DNA of 64,000 nucleotides, from the NCBI RefSeq assembly GCF_018614915.1, contig NZ_JAGGNU010000060.1:62001-126000 (forward strand), in the 5' to 3' direction. Positions within the stretch are counted from its first letter, which is position 1. Each line of letters opens with the position of its first letter. Position numbers and translations under genes: made by a program. Below are positions 44,441-52,904 of the stretch, piece by piece. Origin of the DNA: Variovorax paradoxus (GTDB taxonomy: Bacteria; Pseudomonadota; Gammaproteobacteria; Burkholderiales; Burkholderiaceae_C). The notes under the pieces were generated by a model. That model was given only the letters and a program-made list of their open reading frames with translations. It was not told the origin of the DNA and ran no database searches.

Positions 44441-45418
44441 GTGCGCAGCAAAATCCGGTCGCTTCTTCTTTGCGCTGCGGTGGCCCTCGGTTCCACGGTG
44501 CAGGCCCAGCAGACGAAGAAGGTCCCGCGCCTGGGCTATCTGGCGGCCGTGTCGGCCAGCGCCGACGCGCCGCGCCTGGAAGCATTCCGCCAGGGGCTCC
44601 GGGATCTCGGCTATGTCGAAGGGCAGAGCATCCTGGTCGAATACCGCCACGAGAGGGATCTGCAGCGGCTTCCCGGCCTGGCTGCCGAGCTGATCCGCCT
44701 GGACATCGACGTGCTGGTCGCCGTGACGACGAACGCGGCGCAGGCGGCCAAGAAGATGACGACGACCGTTCCCATCGTCTTCATGGGCGTCACGGATCCG
44801 GTCGCCGCCGGGCTGGCCGAGAGCCTGGCGCGGCCCGGCGGGAACAGCACGGGCATCACCAACGTGGCGGCCATCCTCACCGGCAAGAGGCTGGAACTCC
44901 TGAAGCAGACCGAGCCCAGGATCTCCCGGGTCGCGGTGCTGTGGGATCCCAAGGCGCCGGGTTCCATTCCGCAGTGGGAAGCCAGCCAGGACCCGGCCGG
45001 GAAGCTGGGTCTGCAGCTCTACTCGATGGAGGCCAGCAGCGCCGATGGCTATGCGGCGGCATTCAAGGAAGCAGTCAAGGCGCGCAGCACGGCCGTCTGG
45101 GTCACGCTCAACCCGGTGGCCAATTCGAACCAGAAGCTGATCGCGGAGCTGGCCATCGAGAACGGATTGCCCTCGATCTGCGCGCGCAGCGACTATGCGG
45201 AAAACGGTTGCCTGATGGCCTACGGACCCGGCTACGGCACCGAGGGCAAGGACGGCGCCCGCTACGTCGACCGGATCCTCAAAGGCGCCAAGCCGGCCGA
45301 CCTTCCGATCGAACAGCCGACGAAGTTCGAACTGGTGGTCAACCTGAAGACCGCGAAGCGCCTCGGCTTCCCGATCCCGCGCCCGGTGCTGAACCGGGCG
45401 GACAAGGTGATCCAGTGA
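44441..45418 (+). CDS. ABC transporter substrate-binding protein, PF04392 (TrpX-like) family
   Basis: A 325-residue secreted protein with signal peptide (cut after VQAQ or nearby). Family pattern: RLGYLAAVSASADAPRLEAFRQGLRDLGYVEGQSILVEYRHER, then VPIVFMGVTDPVAAGLAESLARPGGNSTGIT. GTG start with AAGGAGG at 44428-44434. No permease or ATPase follows, so it is a solitary binding protein. Being divergent from a dCache sensor kinase, it may present a ligand to that kinase and not feed a transporter. This link is inference; such pairs are common in Burkholderiales. Confidence 0.85.
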   Translation: MRSKIRSLLLCAAVALGSTVQAQQTKKVPRLGYLAAVSASADAPRLEAFRQGLRDLGYVEGQSILVEYRHERDLQRLPGLAAELIRLDIDVLVAVTTNAAQAAKKMTTTVPIVFMGVTDPVAAGLAESLARPGGNSTGITNVAAILTGKRLELLKQTEPRISRVAVLWDPKAPGSIPQWEASQDPAGKLGLQLYSMEASSADGYAAAFKEAVKARSTAVWVTLNPVANSNQKLIAELAIENGLPSICARSDYAENGCLMAYGPGYGTEGKDGARYVDRILKGAKPADLPIEQPTKFELVVNLKTAKRLGFPIPRPVLNRADKVIQ

Positions 45419-45511
45419 CGACTGCGGTGTTCACAGTACGTTACCAGCGAAGCGCCTGCCGCGGGCCCTGAATGGCGTCCAATGGCGGGGCTCATGAAAG
45501 GAGAAACGCCC

Positions 45512-46393
45512 ATGCCCGAACGCGAGAGTGCAGATCTCAGGCCCGCACGCGAATCGTCGTTGTGGATCCTCGTCATCCTCGTCGTGCTGGCGCTCGGCGC
45601 CGGCGCTGTCTGGTGGCGCTGGTCGCATCAGCAGCAGGCGCCGGCCGACGCCGCACCGCCGGTCGCCAGCGCGCCGCCGGCCAGCGCAGCACCCGAAGCG
45701 GCGCCCGCAGTCGATGCGGGGCCGCAGCACCCGGTCGACACCCCCGCCGACGCCGCGCTGCCCAAGCTCGCCGATGCCGACGCCCGTGTCGGCTCGGCGC
45801 TCGCCGAACTGCTCGGCAGCAAGGCCGTCGCTTCCTTCCTGCAGACCGACGGCTTCGTGCGGCGCTTCGTCGCCACGATCGACAACCTGCCGCGCGACCA
45901 GGCGGCGGCGCGCATGTGGCCCGTGCACCCCACGCCGAAGCGCTTCGAGGTCGGCGGCAGCGCATCGGCGCCGACCATTGGCGTCGACAACGGCGCGCGC
46001 TACACGCCCTTCGTGCTCTTCGTCGAATCGGTCGACATGCGGCGCGCCGTGGCGCTCTACGCGAGGCTCTATCCGCTGTTCCAGCAGGCCTATGAGGAGC
46101 AGGGCTATCCGGGCCGCCATTTCAACGACCGCCTGGTGGCGGTGATCGACCACCTGCTGCAGGCGCCCGAACCTGCCGGGCCGCTGCAGCTGAAGCGGGT
46201 CGAGATCAAGGGCGACGTGCCCTCGGCGCGGCCCTGGGTGCACTACGAGTTTGCCGATCCGAAACTCGAAAGCCTGTCGGCCGGGCACAAGATCCTGATC
46301 CGTACCGGCCTGGTCAACGAGCGCCGGCTCAAGACCAGGCTGCGCGAACTGCGCAGCCAGATCGCGGGCGGCGCGCTGGCGAAGAAAAGCTGA
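45512..46393 (+). CDS. DUF3014 domain protein, single membrane anchor
   Basis: A 293-residue protein. One membrane segment (SLWILVILVVLALGAGAVWW, residues 15-34) is followed by an A/P-rich linker and the DUF3014 domain: VGSALAELLGSKAVASFLQTDGFVRRFVATIDNLPR and PFVLFVESVDMRRAVALYARLYPLFQQAYEEQGYPGRHFNDRLVAVID. ATG 45512 has AAAGGAGA seven bases upstream. The domain has no known function; topology puts it in the periplasm. It stands alone between the binding protein and a lysR gene. Confidence 0.82.
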   Translation: MPERESADLRPARESSLWILVILVVLALGAGAVWWRWSHQQQAPADAAPPVASAPPASAAPEAAPAVDAGPQHPVDTPADAALPKLADADARVGSALAELLGSKAVASFLQTDGFVRRFVATIDNLPRDQAAARMWPVHPTPKRFEVGGSASAPTIGVDNGARYTPFVLFVESVDMRRAVALYARLYPLFQQAYEEQGYPGRHFNDRLVAVIDHLLQAPEPAGPLQLKRVEIKGDVPSARPWVHYEFADPKLESLSAGHKILIRTGLVNERRLKTRLRELRSQIAGGALAKKS

Positions 46394-46421
46394 GCAGCGC
46401 TGCGCGTCGCCGGGAAAAGCC

Positions 46422-47381
46422 GTGGACCGGATCGACGCGATGAAGGTGTTCGTGGCGGCGCTCGACGAAGGCAGCCTGGCCGGCGCCGGACGCAAGCTGG
46501 GCAAGTCGGCGGCAGCCGTCAGCCGCGCCATCGCCTTCCTCGAGGGGCATGTCGGCGCCGAGCTGCTGCATCGCACGACGAGGTCGATCAAGCTCAGCGA
46601 GGCGGGCGAGCGCTACGCCGTCGCCTGTCGCCGCATCCTCACCGATCTCGAGGAAGCCGACATGGTCGCCGCCGGCGAACGTTCGGCGCCGCGCGGCATG
46701 CTCACCGTCACTGCGCCGGTCGCCGCGGGGGAGAAACTCCTGCGCCCGGTGCTCGACGCGTTCATGGACGAGTTTCCCGCCGTGTCCGTGCGGCTGCAGA
46801 TGCTCGACCGTCCCGCCAACCTGATCGACGAAGGCATCGACGTGGCGCTGCGCATCGCCCATCTCGCGGACTCCACGCTGGTCGCGCTGCGCGTAGGCGA
46901 GGTGCGGCGTGTGGTGGCGGCGTCGCCGCGCTACCTCGCCCGGCACCAGCGCATCATCCAACCCGCCGATCTTGCCGAGCACCAGGTCATCGCGATGACG
47001 CACTTCGGCATCGATTCGTGGAGCTTCCCGCCGGCCGACGGGTCGACGATGCCGCGGACGGTGCAGTTCTCGCCGCGCTTCGTCGTCAACAGCATCCGCG
47101 CCGCCGTCGCATCGGCCGTGCAGGGGCGCGGCGTGGTGCGCATGTTCTCCTACCACCTCGCCGACGCCGTGGCCGACGGCAGGCTGAAGATCATCCTTGC
47201 CGATGACGAGCACGCGCCGCTGCCGGTGCACCTGGTGTCGCCGCAAGGGCGGCTTTCCGTTCCCAAGGTGCGGGCCTTCGTCGACTTCGCCTTGCCCAGG
47301 TTGCGCAAGGGCTTCGATGGCCTCTCCGAGGCCTGCTGCAAGCCGGCCAAGACCGCGCGCAACGGCGTGCGGATTCGTTGA
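46422..47381 (+). CDS. LysR-family transcriptional regulator
   Basis: A 319-residue LysR protein: MDRIDAMKVFVAALDEGSLAGAGRKLGKSAAAVSRAIAFLEGHVGAELLHRTTRSIKLSEAG is the DNA-binding domain, and the effector domain starts near residue 92 (GMLTVTAPVAAGEKLLRPVLDAFMDEFP). It belongs to the large group annotated as AaeR/DmlR-like. GTG start at 46422; ATG 46440 is possible. It precedes two SDR genes in the same direction and may control them, although LysR regulators are more often divergent from their targets. Confidence 0.87.
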   Translation: MDRIDAMKVFVAALDEGSLAGAGRKLGKSAAAVSRAIAFLEGHVGAELLHRTTRSIKLSEAGERYAVACRRILTDLEEADMVAAGERSAPRGMLTVTAPVAAGEKLLRPVLDAFMDEFPAVSVRLQMLDRPANLIDEGIDVALRIAHLADSTLVALRVGEVRRVVAASPRYLARHQRIIQPADLAEHQVIAMTHFGIDSWSFPPADGSTMPRTVQFSPRFVVNSIRAAVASAVQGRGVVRMFSYHLADAVADGRLKIILADDEHAPLPVHLVSPQGRLSVPKVRAFVDFALPRLRKGFDGLSEACCKPAKTARNGVRIR

Positions 47382-47508
47382 TTCGATCGCCTGGAGGAAG
47401 AATGTTCGCCGGTTGACGACTATTCACTTGAAGCCTGCACGACTCTAAATTTCATCCCATGACGGCGCCGCATCCGGCAGCGCCGCAAACCCGGGAAAGG
47501 AATCGATC

Positions 47509-48261
47509 ATGAACGTGCAGGACAACATCAGGGACAAGGTCGTCATCATCACCGGCGCCAGCAGCGGCCTGGGCGAGGCCACGGCGCGCTTGCTGGCGCA
47601 GCGCGGTGCCCGGCTGGTGCTGGCCGCGCGCCGCAAGGAGCGCCTCGACCAGCTCGCCGCCGAACTGCGGGGCGCCGGCGCGCAGGTGAGCGTCGTCGCC
47701 GCCGATGTCTCGCGCCGGGCCGATGTCGACGCGATCGCCGCCGCCGCGCTGCGCGACTTCGGGCGCATCGATGTGCTGGTCAACAACGCCGGCATCATGC
47801 CGCTTTCGCCGCTCGACAAGCTGAAGGTCGACGAGTGGGAACGCATGATCGACGTCAACATCAAGGGCGTGCTCTACGGCATCGCCGCCGTGCTGCCCGT
47901 CATGCGCGAGAGCGGCCGCGGCCACGTGATCAATCTCTCGTCGGTCGCCGGCTTCAAGGTCTTCGCACCGATCGGCACCGTCTACAGCGCCACGAAGTTC
48001 GCGGTGCGCGCCATCTCCGAAGGCCTGCGTGCCGAGGCATCCGCCGGCATCCGCAGCACGATCATCTCGCCCGGGGCCGCGGACAGCGAGCTGAAGCACA
48101 ACAGCTCCGACGCGGACACCTCGGCCGGCGTGAAGGCTTTCTACGAAGCCAACCAGATCCCTGCGGACGCGGTCGCGCGCGCCATCGCCTACGCCATCGA
48201 GCAGCCGGACGAGGTCGACATCAACGAGATCGTCATCCGCCCGACGGTGCAGGAATTCTGA
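47509..48261 (+). CDS. Short-chain dehydrogenase/reductase (classical SDR)
   Basis: A 250-residue SDR. Cofactor loop VVIITGASSGLGEATARLLAQRGARLVLAARRKERL (the basic RR suggests NADP), NNAG at about 86-89, and the catalytic S142/Y156/K160 set around NLSSVAGFKVFAPIGTVYSATKFAVRAIS. It is close to the YdfG/clavulanate-dehydrogenase-like group. Ribosome binding site GGGAAAGGAA precedes ATG 47509. The next SDR starts 19 bases after it, so the two are probably co-transcribed. Substrate unknown. Confidence 0.88.
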   Translation: MNVQDNIRDKVVIITGASSGLGEATARLLAQRGARLVLAARRKERLDQLAAELRGAGAQVSVVAADVSRRADVDAIAAAALRDFGRIDVLVNNAGIMPLSPLDKLKVDEWERMIDVNIKGVLYGIAAVLPVMRESGRGHVINLSSVAGFKVFAPIGTVYSATKFAVRAISEGLRAEASAGIRSTIISPGAADSELKHNSSDADTSAGVKAFYEANQIPADAVARAIAYAIEQPDEVDINEIVIRPTVQEF

Positions 48262-48280
48262 AGCGGCCGGAGACGTCGTC

Positions 48281-49018
48281 ATGAACACACAACGCAAGAC
48301 TGCCGTCGTCACCGGTGCTTCAAGCGGCATCGGCCTCGGTATCGCCAAGGCGCTGCTGGCGCGCGGCTGGAACGTCGCGGGCAGCGCGCGAACCAAGACG
48401 CGACTCGACGAAGCCGCCGCGCAGCTCGATGCCGGAGAGCGCTTCTTCGGCGAGGCCGGCGACATCGCCGAGCCGGTGACCGCGAAGCGCCTCCTCGACA
48501 GCGCGAGCCACCGCTTCGGCGCCATCGATCTGCTGGTCAACAATGCCGGCGTCTTCCTGCCGAAGCCCTTCGTCGACTTCACGCCGGACGAGATCGAGCA
48601 GCAGATCGCGACCAACGTGAAGGGCGTCATCTTCGCCTCGCAGGAAGCGGCGCGCCGCATGATCCCGCGCGGCCGGGGGCAGATCGTCAACATCACCGCC
48701 GCGCTCGCGATGCAGCCGCGCAGCACCGTGCCGGCCTTCCTCGCCGTGCTGCTCAAGGGCGGGCTGAACGCGGCGACGCGTGCGCTCGCGCTGGAGCTGG
48801 CGCCGCACGGCATCCGCGTCAACGCGGTCGCGCCGGGGATCATCGACAGTCCCATGCATTCGCCGGAGACGCACCAGTTTCTGAGGACGCTGCAACCGGC
48901 CGGTCGCCTCGGCACGGTGGAAGAGATCGCCGACGCCGTGCTCTACCTCGCAGGCGCCGACTTCACGAACGGCATCGTGCTGCCGGTCGACGGCGGTGCG
49001 ACGGCGGGCAATATCTGA
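48281..49018 (+). CDS. Short-chain dehydrogenase/reductase with altered active-site segment
   Basis: A 245-residue SDR: AVVTGASSGIGLGIAKALLARGWNVAGSARTKTRL, NNAG near residue 87 and the C-terminal GADFTNGIVLPVDGGATAGN are normal. The usual S-x12-YxxxK segment is altered: the sequence here is QIVNITAALAMQPRSTVPAFLAVLLKGGLNAATRAL, with threonine at the serine position and no YxxxK tyrosine (FLAVLLKGG). The lysine is kept, the tyrosine is not obvious. It may be inactive or use another base. Probably co-transcribed with the SDR upstream. Confidence 0.82.
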   Translation: MNTQRKTAVVTGASSGIGLGIAKALLARGWNVAGSARTKTRLDEAAAQLDAGERFFGEAGDIAEPVTAKRLLDSASHRFGAIDLLVNNAGVFLPKPFVDFTPDEIEQQIATNVKGVIFASQEAARRMIPRGRGQIVNITAALAMQPRSTVPAFLAVLLKGGLNAATRALALELAPHGIRVNAVAPGIIDSPMHSPETHQFLRTLQPAGRLGTVEEIADAVLYLAGADFTNGIVLPVDGGATAGNI

Positions 49019-49040
49019 CAAGCGAAGATGCCGGAGCAGA

Positions 49041-50327
49041 TCAGGTAGGGCTGCCCGAGCAGGCCAGCGCGCGCATCAGGAGCAGCTTGCGCTCGCGCGC
49101 GTTGCGCGTGAGCGATGCCGCGTGCTTGAACTCCGCGCAGGCCTCGGCCTTGCGGCCCAGCTTGGCGAGCAGGTCGCCGCGCACGCTTGGCAGCAGGTGG
49201 TAGCCCTTGAGCTGCGGCTCGCTCTGCAGCGCATCGACCAGCTCCAGCCCCACGGCCGGGCCGAATGCCATCGAGAGGGCGACCGCGCGATTGAGCTCGA
49301 CGATCGGCGAAGGCGAGAGTTGCGAGAGCGCCTCGTAGAGCGCCGCGATGCGCGTCCAGTCGGTTTCCCCTGCAGTGCGTGCGCGCGCATGGCAGGCGGC
49401 GATCGCGGCCTGCAGCGCATAGGGTCCGAGCGTTCCACCCAGCGCCTCGGCGCGCGCCAGTGCCGCGAAGCCGCGGCGGATCAGCAGCTGGTCCCAGCGT
49501 CCGCGGTTCTGCTCGAGCAGCAGCACCGGCTCGCCTTCGGCATCGACGCGCGCGGCCGCGCGCGAGGCCTGGATCTCCATCAGCGCGACCAGGCCGTGCA
49601 CCTCCGGTTCGTCGGGCACCAGCTCGGCGAGGATGCGGCCCAGGCGCAGCGCTTCCTCGCACAGCGCGGGGCGCATCCAGTCCTCGCCGGCGGTGGCCGA
49701 GTAGCCCTCGTTGAACACCAGGTAGACCACCTCCAACACCGAACCGAGGCGCGCCGCGAGCTCGTCGGCACGCGGCGCCTCGAAGGGCACGCGCGCCGCC
49801 GCCAGCGTGCGCTTGGCGCGCACGATGCGCTGCGCGATGGTGGCTTCGGGCACGAGGAAGGAGCGCGCGATCTCGTCGGTCGCGAGGCCGCCGATCATGC
49901 GCAAGGTCAGCGCCACGCGCGCCTCGGGTGCGAGCACCGGGTGGCAGGCGGTGAACACCAGGCGCAGCAGGTCGTCGCCGACTTCGTCGTCGAGCGCGGC
50001 ATCGACGGCCTCGGCGAAGTCAGCCGCCGCCATCTCGTGACGGGCATCGAGTTCGCGGCCGATCTCGCCTTCCTTGCTCGCGTGCAGCTTGCGCCGGCGC
50101 AGCAGGTCGAGCGCGCGGTGCTTGGCCGCCGCCATGAGCCAGGCCGCCGGGTTGTCGGGTATGCCGTCCCGCGGCCATTGCTCGAGCGCGGCGACCAGCG
50201 CATCCTGCGCCAGCTCTTCGGCGACGCCGACATCGCGCACCATGCGCGCCAATGCACCGATGATCTTCGCGGACTCGATGCGCCAGACGGCGTTGATGCT
50301 GCGATGGATGTCGGCGGCCGTGGTCAC
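49041..50327 (-). CDS. ECF-type sigma factor, ECF42-like, full length
   Basis: A 428-residue sigma factor. Region 2 lies at about residues 10-80 (IHRSINAVWRIESAKIIGALARMVRDVGVAEELAQDALVAALEQWPRDGIPDNPAAWLMAAAKHRALDLLRRR) and region 4 at about 130-190 (TLRMIGGLATDEIARSFLVPEATIAQRIVRAKRTL). The remaining 230 residues are the TPR-like DUF6596 extension that marks ECF42 and replaces an anti-sigma factor in control. GTG start. It lies 10 bases after a YCII gene and shares the promoter at 50797-50826, so it probably drives its own synthesis. Paralogue of the partial gene at 2-919. Confidence 0.93.
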   Translation of the reverse strand: MTTAADIHRSINAVWRIESAKIIGALARMVRDVGVAEELAQDALVAALEQWPRDGIPDNPAAWLMAAAKHRALDLLRRRKLHASKEGEIGRELDARHEMAAADFAEAVDAALDDEVGDDLLRLVFTACHPVLAPEARVALTLRMIGGLATDEIARSFLVPEATIAQRIVRAKRTLAAARVPFEAPRADELAARLGSVLEVVYLVFNEGYSATAGEDWMRPALCEEALRLGRILAELVPDEPEVHGLVALMEIQASRAAARVDAEGEPVLLLEQNRGRWDQLLIRRGFAALARAEALGGTLGPYALQAAIAACHARARTAGETDWTRIAALYEALSQLSPSPIVELNRAVALSMAFGPAVGLELVDALQSEPQLKGYHLLPSVRGDLLAKLGRKAEACAEFKHAASLTRNARERKLLLMRALACSGSPT

Positions 50328-50337
50328 GAAGATCGCC

Positions 50338-50745
50338 TCAGCGCTTCTGCAGTTCGTCGAAGCCTGCGGCAGCCTTCTGCACGTCCGGTGGAAAGTCGGC
50401 GAGCTCCTGCACCTGGCGCAGCTCGATGACCTCGTTCTCCGAGCCGGGGCAGCGCGAGGCCCAGGCGATGGCCTCTTCCTTCGACTTCACGTCGATCATC
50501 CAGTAGCCGCCGAGCACTTCCTTGGCCTCGGCGAAGGGGCCGTCGGTCACCTTGGGCTTGCCGCCCGGGAAGCTGACGCGCGCGCCCTCGGAGGGCGGGC
50601 GCAGGCCGTCGAGCGTGATCAGCACGCCCGCGTCCTTCAGTGCCCTGTTGTATTTCATCATCGCCTCGACGGCCTTGGCGTCGGGCATCGTGCCGGGGGC
50701 CGCGCTCTCGTAGCCCTTGGGGATCATCAGCATCATGAATCGCAT
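50338..50745 (-). CDS. YCII-related (DGPF domain) protein
   Basis: A 135-residue protein with start MRFMMLMIPKGYE and DGPF in KVTDGPFAEAKEVLGGYWMIDVKSKEEAIAWASRCP. ATG 50745 is chosen because AAGGAG lies eight bases upstream; a GTG at 50754 is too close to it. It is co-directional with the sigma factor gene and directly downstream of a TGTCGA-type promoter. The C-terminal 40 residues extend the YCII core and are charged. Function unknown. Confidence 0.9.
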   Translation of the reverse strand: MRFMMLMIPKGYESAAPGTMPDAKAVEAMMKYNRALKDAGVLITLDGLRPPSEGARVSFPGGKPKVTDGPFAEAKEVLGGYWMIDVKSKEEAIAWASRCPGSENEVIELRQVQELADFPPDVQKAAAGFDELQKR

Positions 50746-50796
50746 GTCAGTCACTCCTTGGATGGGTTGGCGAGCCGAAAATTGCGGCTCTGTAAT

Positions 50797-50826
50797 GACG
50801 TCGAACGGTGGACGCCGGAATCGACA
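50797..50826 (-). promoter_or_regulatory. Putative ECF42-type promoter for YCII-sigma operon
   Basis: On the minus strand TGTCGA (50826-50821), a 17-base spacer and CGACGTC (50803-50797). The same boxes and spacing occur at 53377-53406, and TGTCGA-N17-CGAC also at 942-968. It lies in the 87-base gap before the YCII gene next to the sigma factor, consistent with autoregulation. Confidence 0.62.
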
Positions 50827-50832
50827 GGTCCT

Positions 50833-51276
50833 TCAGGAATTTTTCTTCAGCACGGCGGCTTCGGGGCCCGCGAGGTAGGCGGGCGGCACGGGCTGCTCGA
50901 AATAGTCCATCGTCAGTTCATCGCCCGGCGCGATCGGCCGGCAAGCGCGCAGCGTGCGGCCATCCGCGTCGATGCGGGTGTTGGGCCGGCTGCCGTGGTT
51001 GATGAAGCCATAGCTGGTGCGCAGCGCGCGCACCAGCAGCAACTGCGGGCTCAAGGCATTCCATTCGAGGGCATCGATCACGGCCGGATGCCGCGCCACG
51101 TCGACCACTTGGCCGTCGAGGATGCAGAGCACCTCGCCGGCAGCCCAGGCGCGCCGGGCGAACATGCCGCGACCCTGGATGGCGCTGGGCCCGAGCTCGG
51201 CGCCGGCGATGGTTTCGATGTACGGCGCACCCTCCAGCATCCGGTCGGCGAAGGCGTCGATGTTGCGCACGCTCAT
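50833..51276 (-). CDS. SET-domain protein (putative lysine methyltransferase)
   Basis: A 147-residue compact SET domain. GRGMFARRAWAAGEVL (residues 35-50) is the SET-N segment with G-x-G, SYGFINHGSRPNTRI (88-102) the NHSCxPN-like S-adenosylmethionine site and GDELTMDYFEQP (118-129) the ELTxDY motif with the catalytic tyrosine. There is no pre-SET or post-SET cysteine cluster. It would methylate a lysine on an unknown protein. The ATG overlaps the stop of the tandem YCII gene by four bases, so it is a coupled part of the ECF42 operon, an uncommon partner. Confidence 0.82.
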   Translation of the reverse strand: MSVRNIDAFADRMLEGAPYIETIAGAELGPSAIQGRGMFARRAWAAGEVLCILDGQVVDVARHPAVIDALEWNALSPQLLLVRALRTSYGFINHGSRPNTRIDADGRTLRACRPIAPGDELTMDYFEQPVPPAYLAGPEAAVLKKNS

Positions 51277-51965
51277 GGGGCTGCGACCGGACGGATCTCG
51301 ACTTCGGGCTGCGCCTGGGCGTAGGGATAGCAATGGACCCAGGCGATCGCCTCGTCCAGCGAATCGGCCTGGATCAGCCAGTAGCCCGCGATCAGTTCCT
51401 TCGCTTCCGCGAAAGGCCCGTCCATGACGCTCGTCCTGCCGCCCGCGAACTTCACGCGCGTGCCGCGGGCCGTCGACCGCAGCCCGTCGCCCGCGAGCAG
51501 CAGGCCGGCCTTCACGCCTTCATCGTTGCGTTGCGCCATCGCGGCCAGCCGCGCGGGATCGCTCGGCGCTTCGGCCTCGGTGTCGGCATCGGCCTTCAGC
51601 AGGATCAGGAAGCGCGGCTTGGTCGGGGCGGCCGAGGGGTCGACCCCGGGCAGGCCGCCTGCGCAGCCGGTCTCGCGGATCTCGAACTCGGCTTCGGCAT
51701 CGCCGGCCGGCCTCTCTCGCAGCCAGTCGGTCACGGCCTGGCGCGAGTCGGCCTCGACGATGTCGAGCCCGGTGACCACCTGCGCTTCGATGAACGGCCC
51801 AGCGGTCTGCCGAGGCCCTTCGTCCGAGAAGCTCACGCGCACGCCCGAGGCGCTGGGCTGCAGCTCGGCGCTCTCGTGCAGCACGACGCCCGACGCCTTG
51901 GAAGGCAGAGGAAAAGAGCCGGCCTCGCGGTGCGGGCCGGCCTTGCGAAGGATCACGTATCTCAT
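51273..51965 (-). CDS. Two-domain YCII-related protein, first domain degenerate
   Basis: A 230-residue fusion of two YCII domains. The N-terminal half (MRYVILRKAG..) has TAGPFIEA where DGPF is expected; the C-terminal half (PRFLILLKADADTEAE..) keeps VMDGPFAEAKELIAGYWLIQADSLDEAIAWV. The halves are joined by a short G/P-rich linker near residue 108. Loss of the aspartate in one copy suggests that only the second half keeps the original activity. It precedes the SET gene with a four-base overlap. Confidence 0.87.
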   Translation of the reverse strand: MRYVILRKAGPHREAGSFPLPSKASGVVLHESAELQPSASGVRVSFSDEGPRQTAGPFIEAQVVTGLDIVEADSRQAVTDWLRERPAGDAEAEFEIRETGCAGGLPGVDPSAAPTKPRFLILLKADADTEAEAPSDPARLAAMAQRNDEGVKAGLLLAGDGLRSTARGTRVKFAGGRTSVMDGPFAEAKELIAGYWLIQADSLDEAIAWVHCYPYAQAQPEVEIRPVAAP

Positions 51966-52010
51966 CCGATGCAGTCCTTTTTGGGGAGCTGCAAGGATAA
52001 GGCGTCGGGA

Positions 52011-52430
52011 TCAGCGCGCGAGCGGGAGCAGGGCGCGCAGCTTCTCGTTGCGCAGGAAGAGGCCGCCCCAGGCCAGGAGCCCGATGTAGAGGCCGAACAG
52101 CAGGTGGCTGAAGACGGGGCTGCCAATCCGCAGGTGCGTCGCCATCGCGCCACCGAGCAGGCCGGTCAGCAGGATGGCGCCCAGCACGGCGGTGCGCGGC
52201 AGTGCGTAGAGCGCGGCGATCGCGAGCGTCATGACGCCGAGGCCGAAGCCCAGGCCGGGCGGATAGCCGAGCTCGGCCATCGTCTCTTTGACGATCTCCA
52301 TCTCGGCGACCTTGATGCTCCCGTCGAAGACGAGGAACAGCACGACCAGCGCGCTGAGGACGCGCCCGGTCCAGGTGGCTGCACCCGAGCTCGGCGCGGC
52401 GCAGGCGGAATGAGTGGCGGTGGCTTGCAT
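52011..52430 (-). CDS. DoxX-like family membrane protein
   Basis: A 139-residue protein with four membrane segments: WTGRVLSALVVLFLVFDGSIKV, the GFGLGVMTLAIAALYALPRTAVLGAILLTGLLGGAMATHL stretch and FSHLLFGLYIGLLAWGGLFL. This is the DoxX_2/DUF type commonly found beside YCII genes. ATG 52430 is used; ten bases separate it from the YCII gene upstream. Its role is unknown; DoxX relatives act in membrane redox reactions. Confidence 0.82.
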   Translation of the reverse strand: MQATATHSACAAPSSGAATWTGRVLSALVVLFLVFDGSIKVAEMEIVKETMAELGYPPGLGFGLGVMTLAIAALYALPRTAVLGAILLTGLLGGAMATHLRIGSPVFSHLLFGLYIGLLAWGGLFLRNEKLRALLPLAR

Positions 52431-52440
52431 GATGCGTTCC

Positions 52441-52881
52441 TCAGCGGCCGGACGCCGCGCGCTTCTCGGCCGCTTCGCGCAGCCATTCCTCGTGCTTGCG
52501 CATCTCGGGCGTGAACTCGGCGCCGAAGTCCTCGGCCTCATAGACCTGCCGGATCTCGATCTCCACGTTGCCGCCGCCGTCGATCGGCGGCCAGCGCTTG
52601 ACCCACTCGATCGCCTCTTCGCGCGACTTCACCTGGATCAGGCTGAAGCCAGCGACCAGTTCCTTGGCTTCGGCGAAGGGGCCGTCGATCACCGTCGGCT
52701 TGCCCTTGCTGAACTTGACGCGCGCGCCCTTGACGCTGGGCTGCAGGCCCATGCCGTCGAGCATGACGCCGGCCTTGATCATCTCCTCGTTGTACTTGAG
52801 CATGTCGGTGACCAGCTGCTCGGTCGGCATCACGCCGGCTTCGGTGTCGCGGTCGGCCTTGCGAATGACCATGAATTTCAT
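52441..52881 (-). CDS. YCII-related (DGPF domain) protein
   Basis: A 146-residue protein: MKFMVIRKADRDTEAGVMPTEQLVTDMLKYNEEMIKAGVMLDGMGLQPSVKGARVKF, then VIDGPFAEAKELVAGFSLIQVKSREEAIEWVKRWP. A charged C-terminal helix follows (FTPEMRKHEEWLREAAEKRAAS). It is very similar to the next gene upstream (52905-53330), so this is a recent tandem duplication. Part of the ECF42 operon. Confidence 0.9.
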   Translation of the reverse strand: MKFMVIRKADRDTEAGVMPTEQLVTDMLKYNEEMIKAGVMLDGMGLQPSVKGARVKFSKGKPTVIDGPFAEAKELVAGFSLIQVKSREEAIEWVKRWPPIDGGGNVEIEIRQVYEAEDFGAEFTPEMRKHEEWLREAAEKRAASGR

Positions 52882-52904
52882 CTTCGTATCTCCTTCGGTT
52901 GGTC

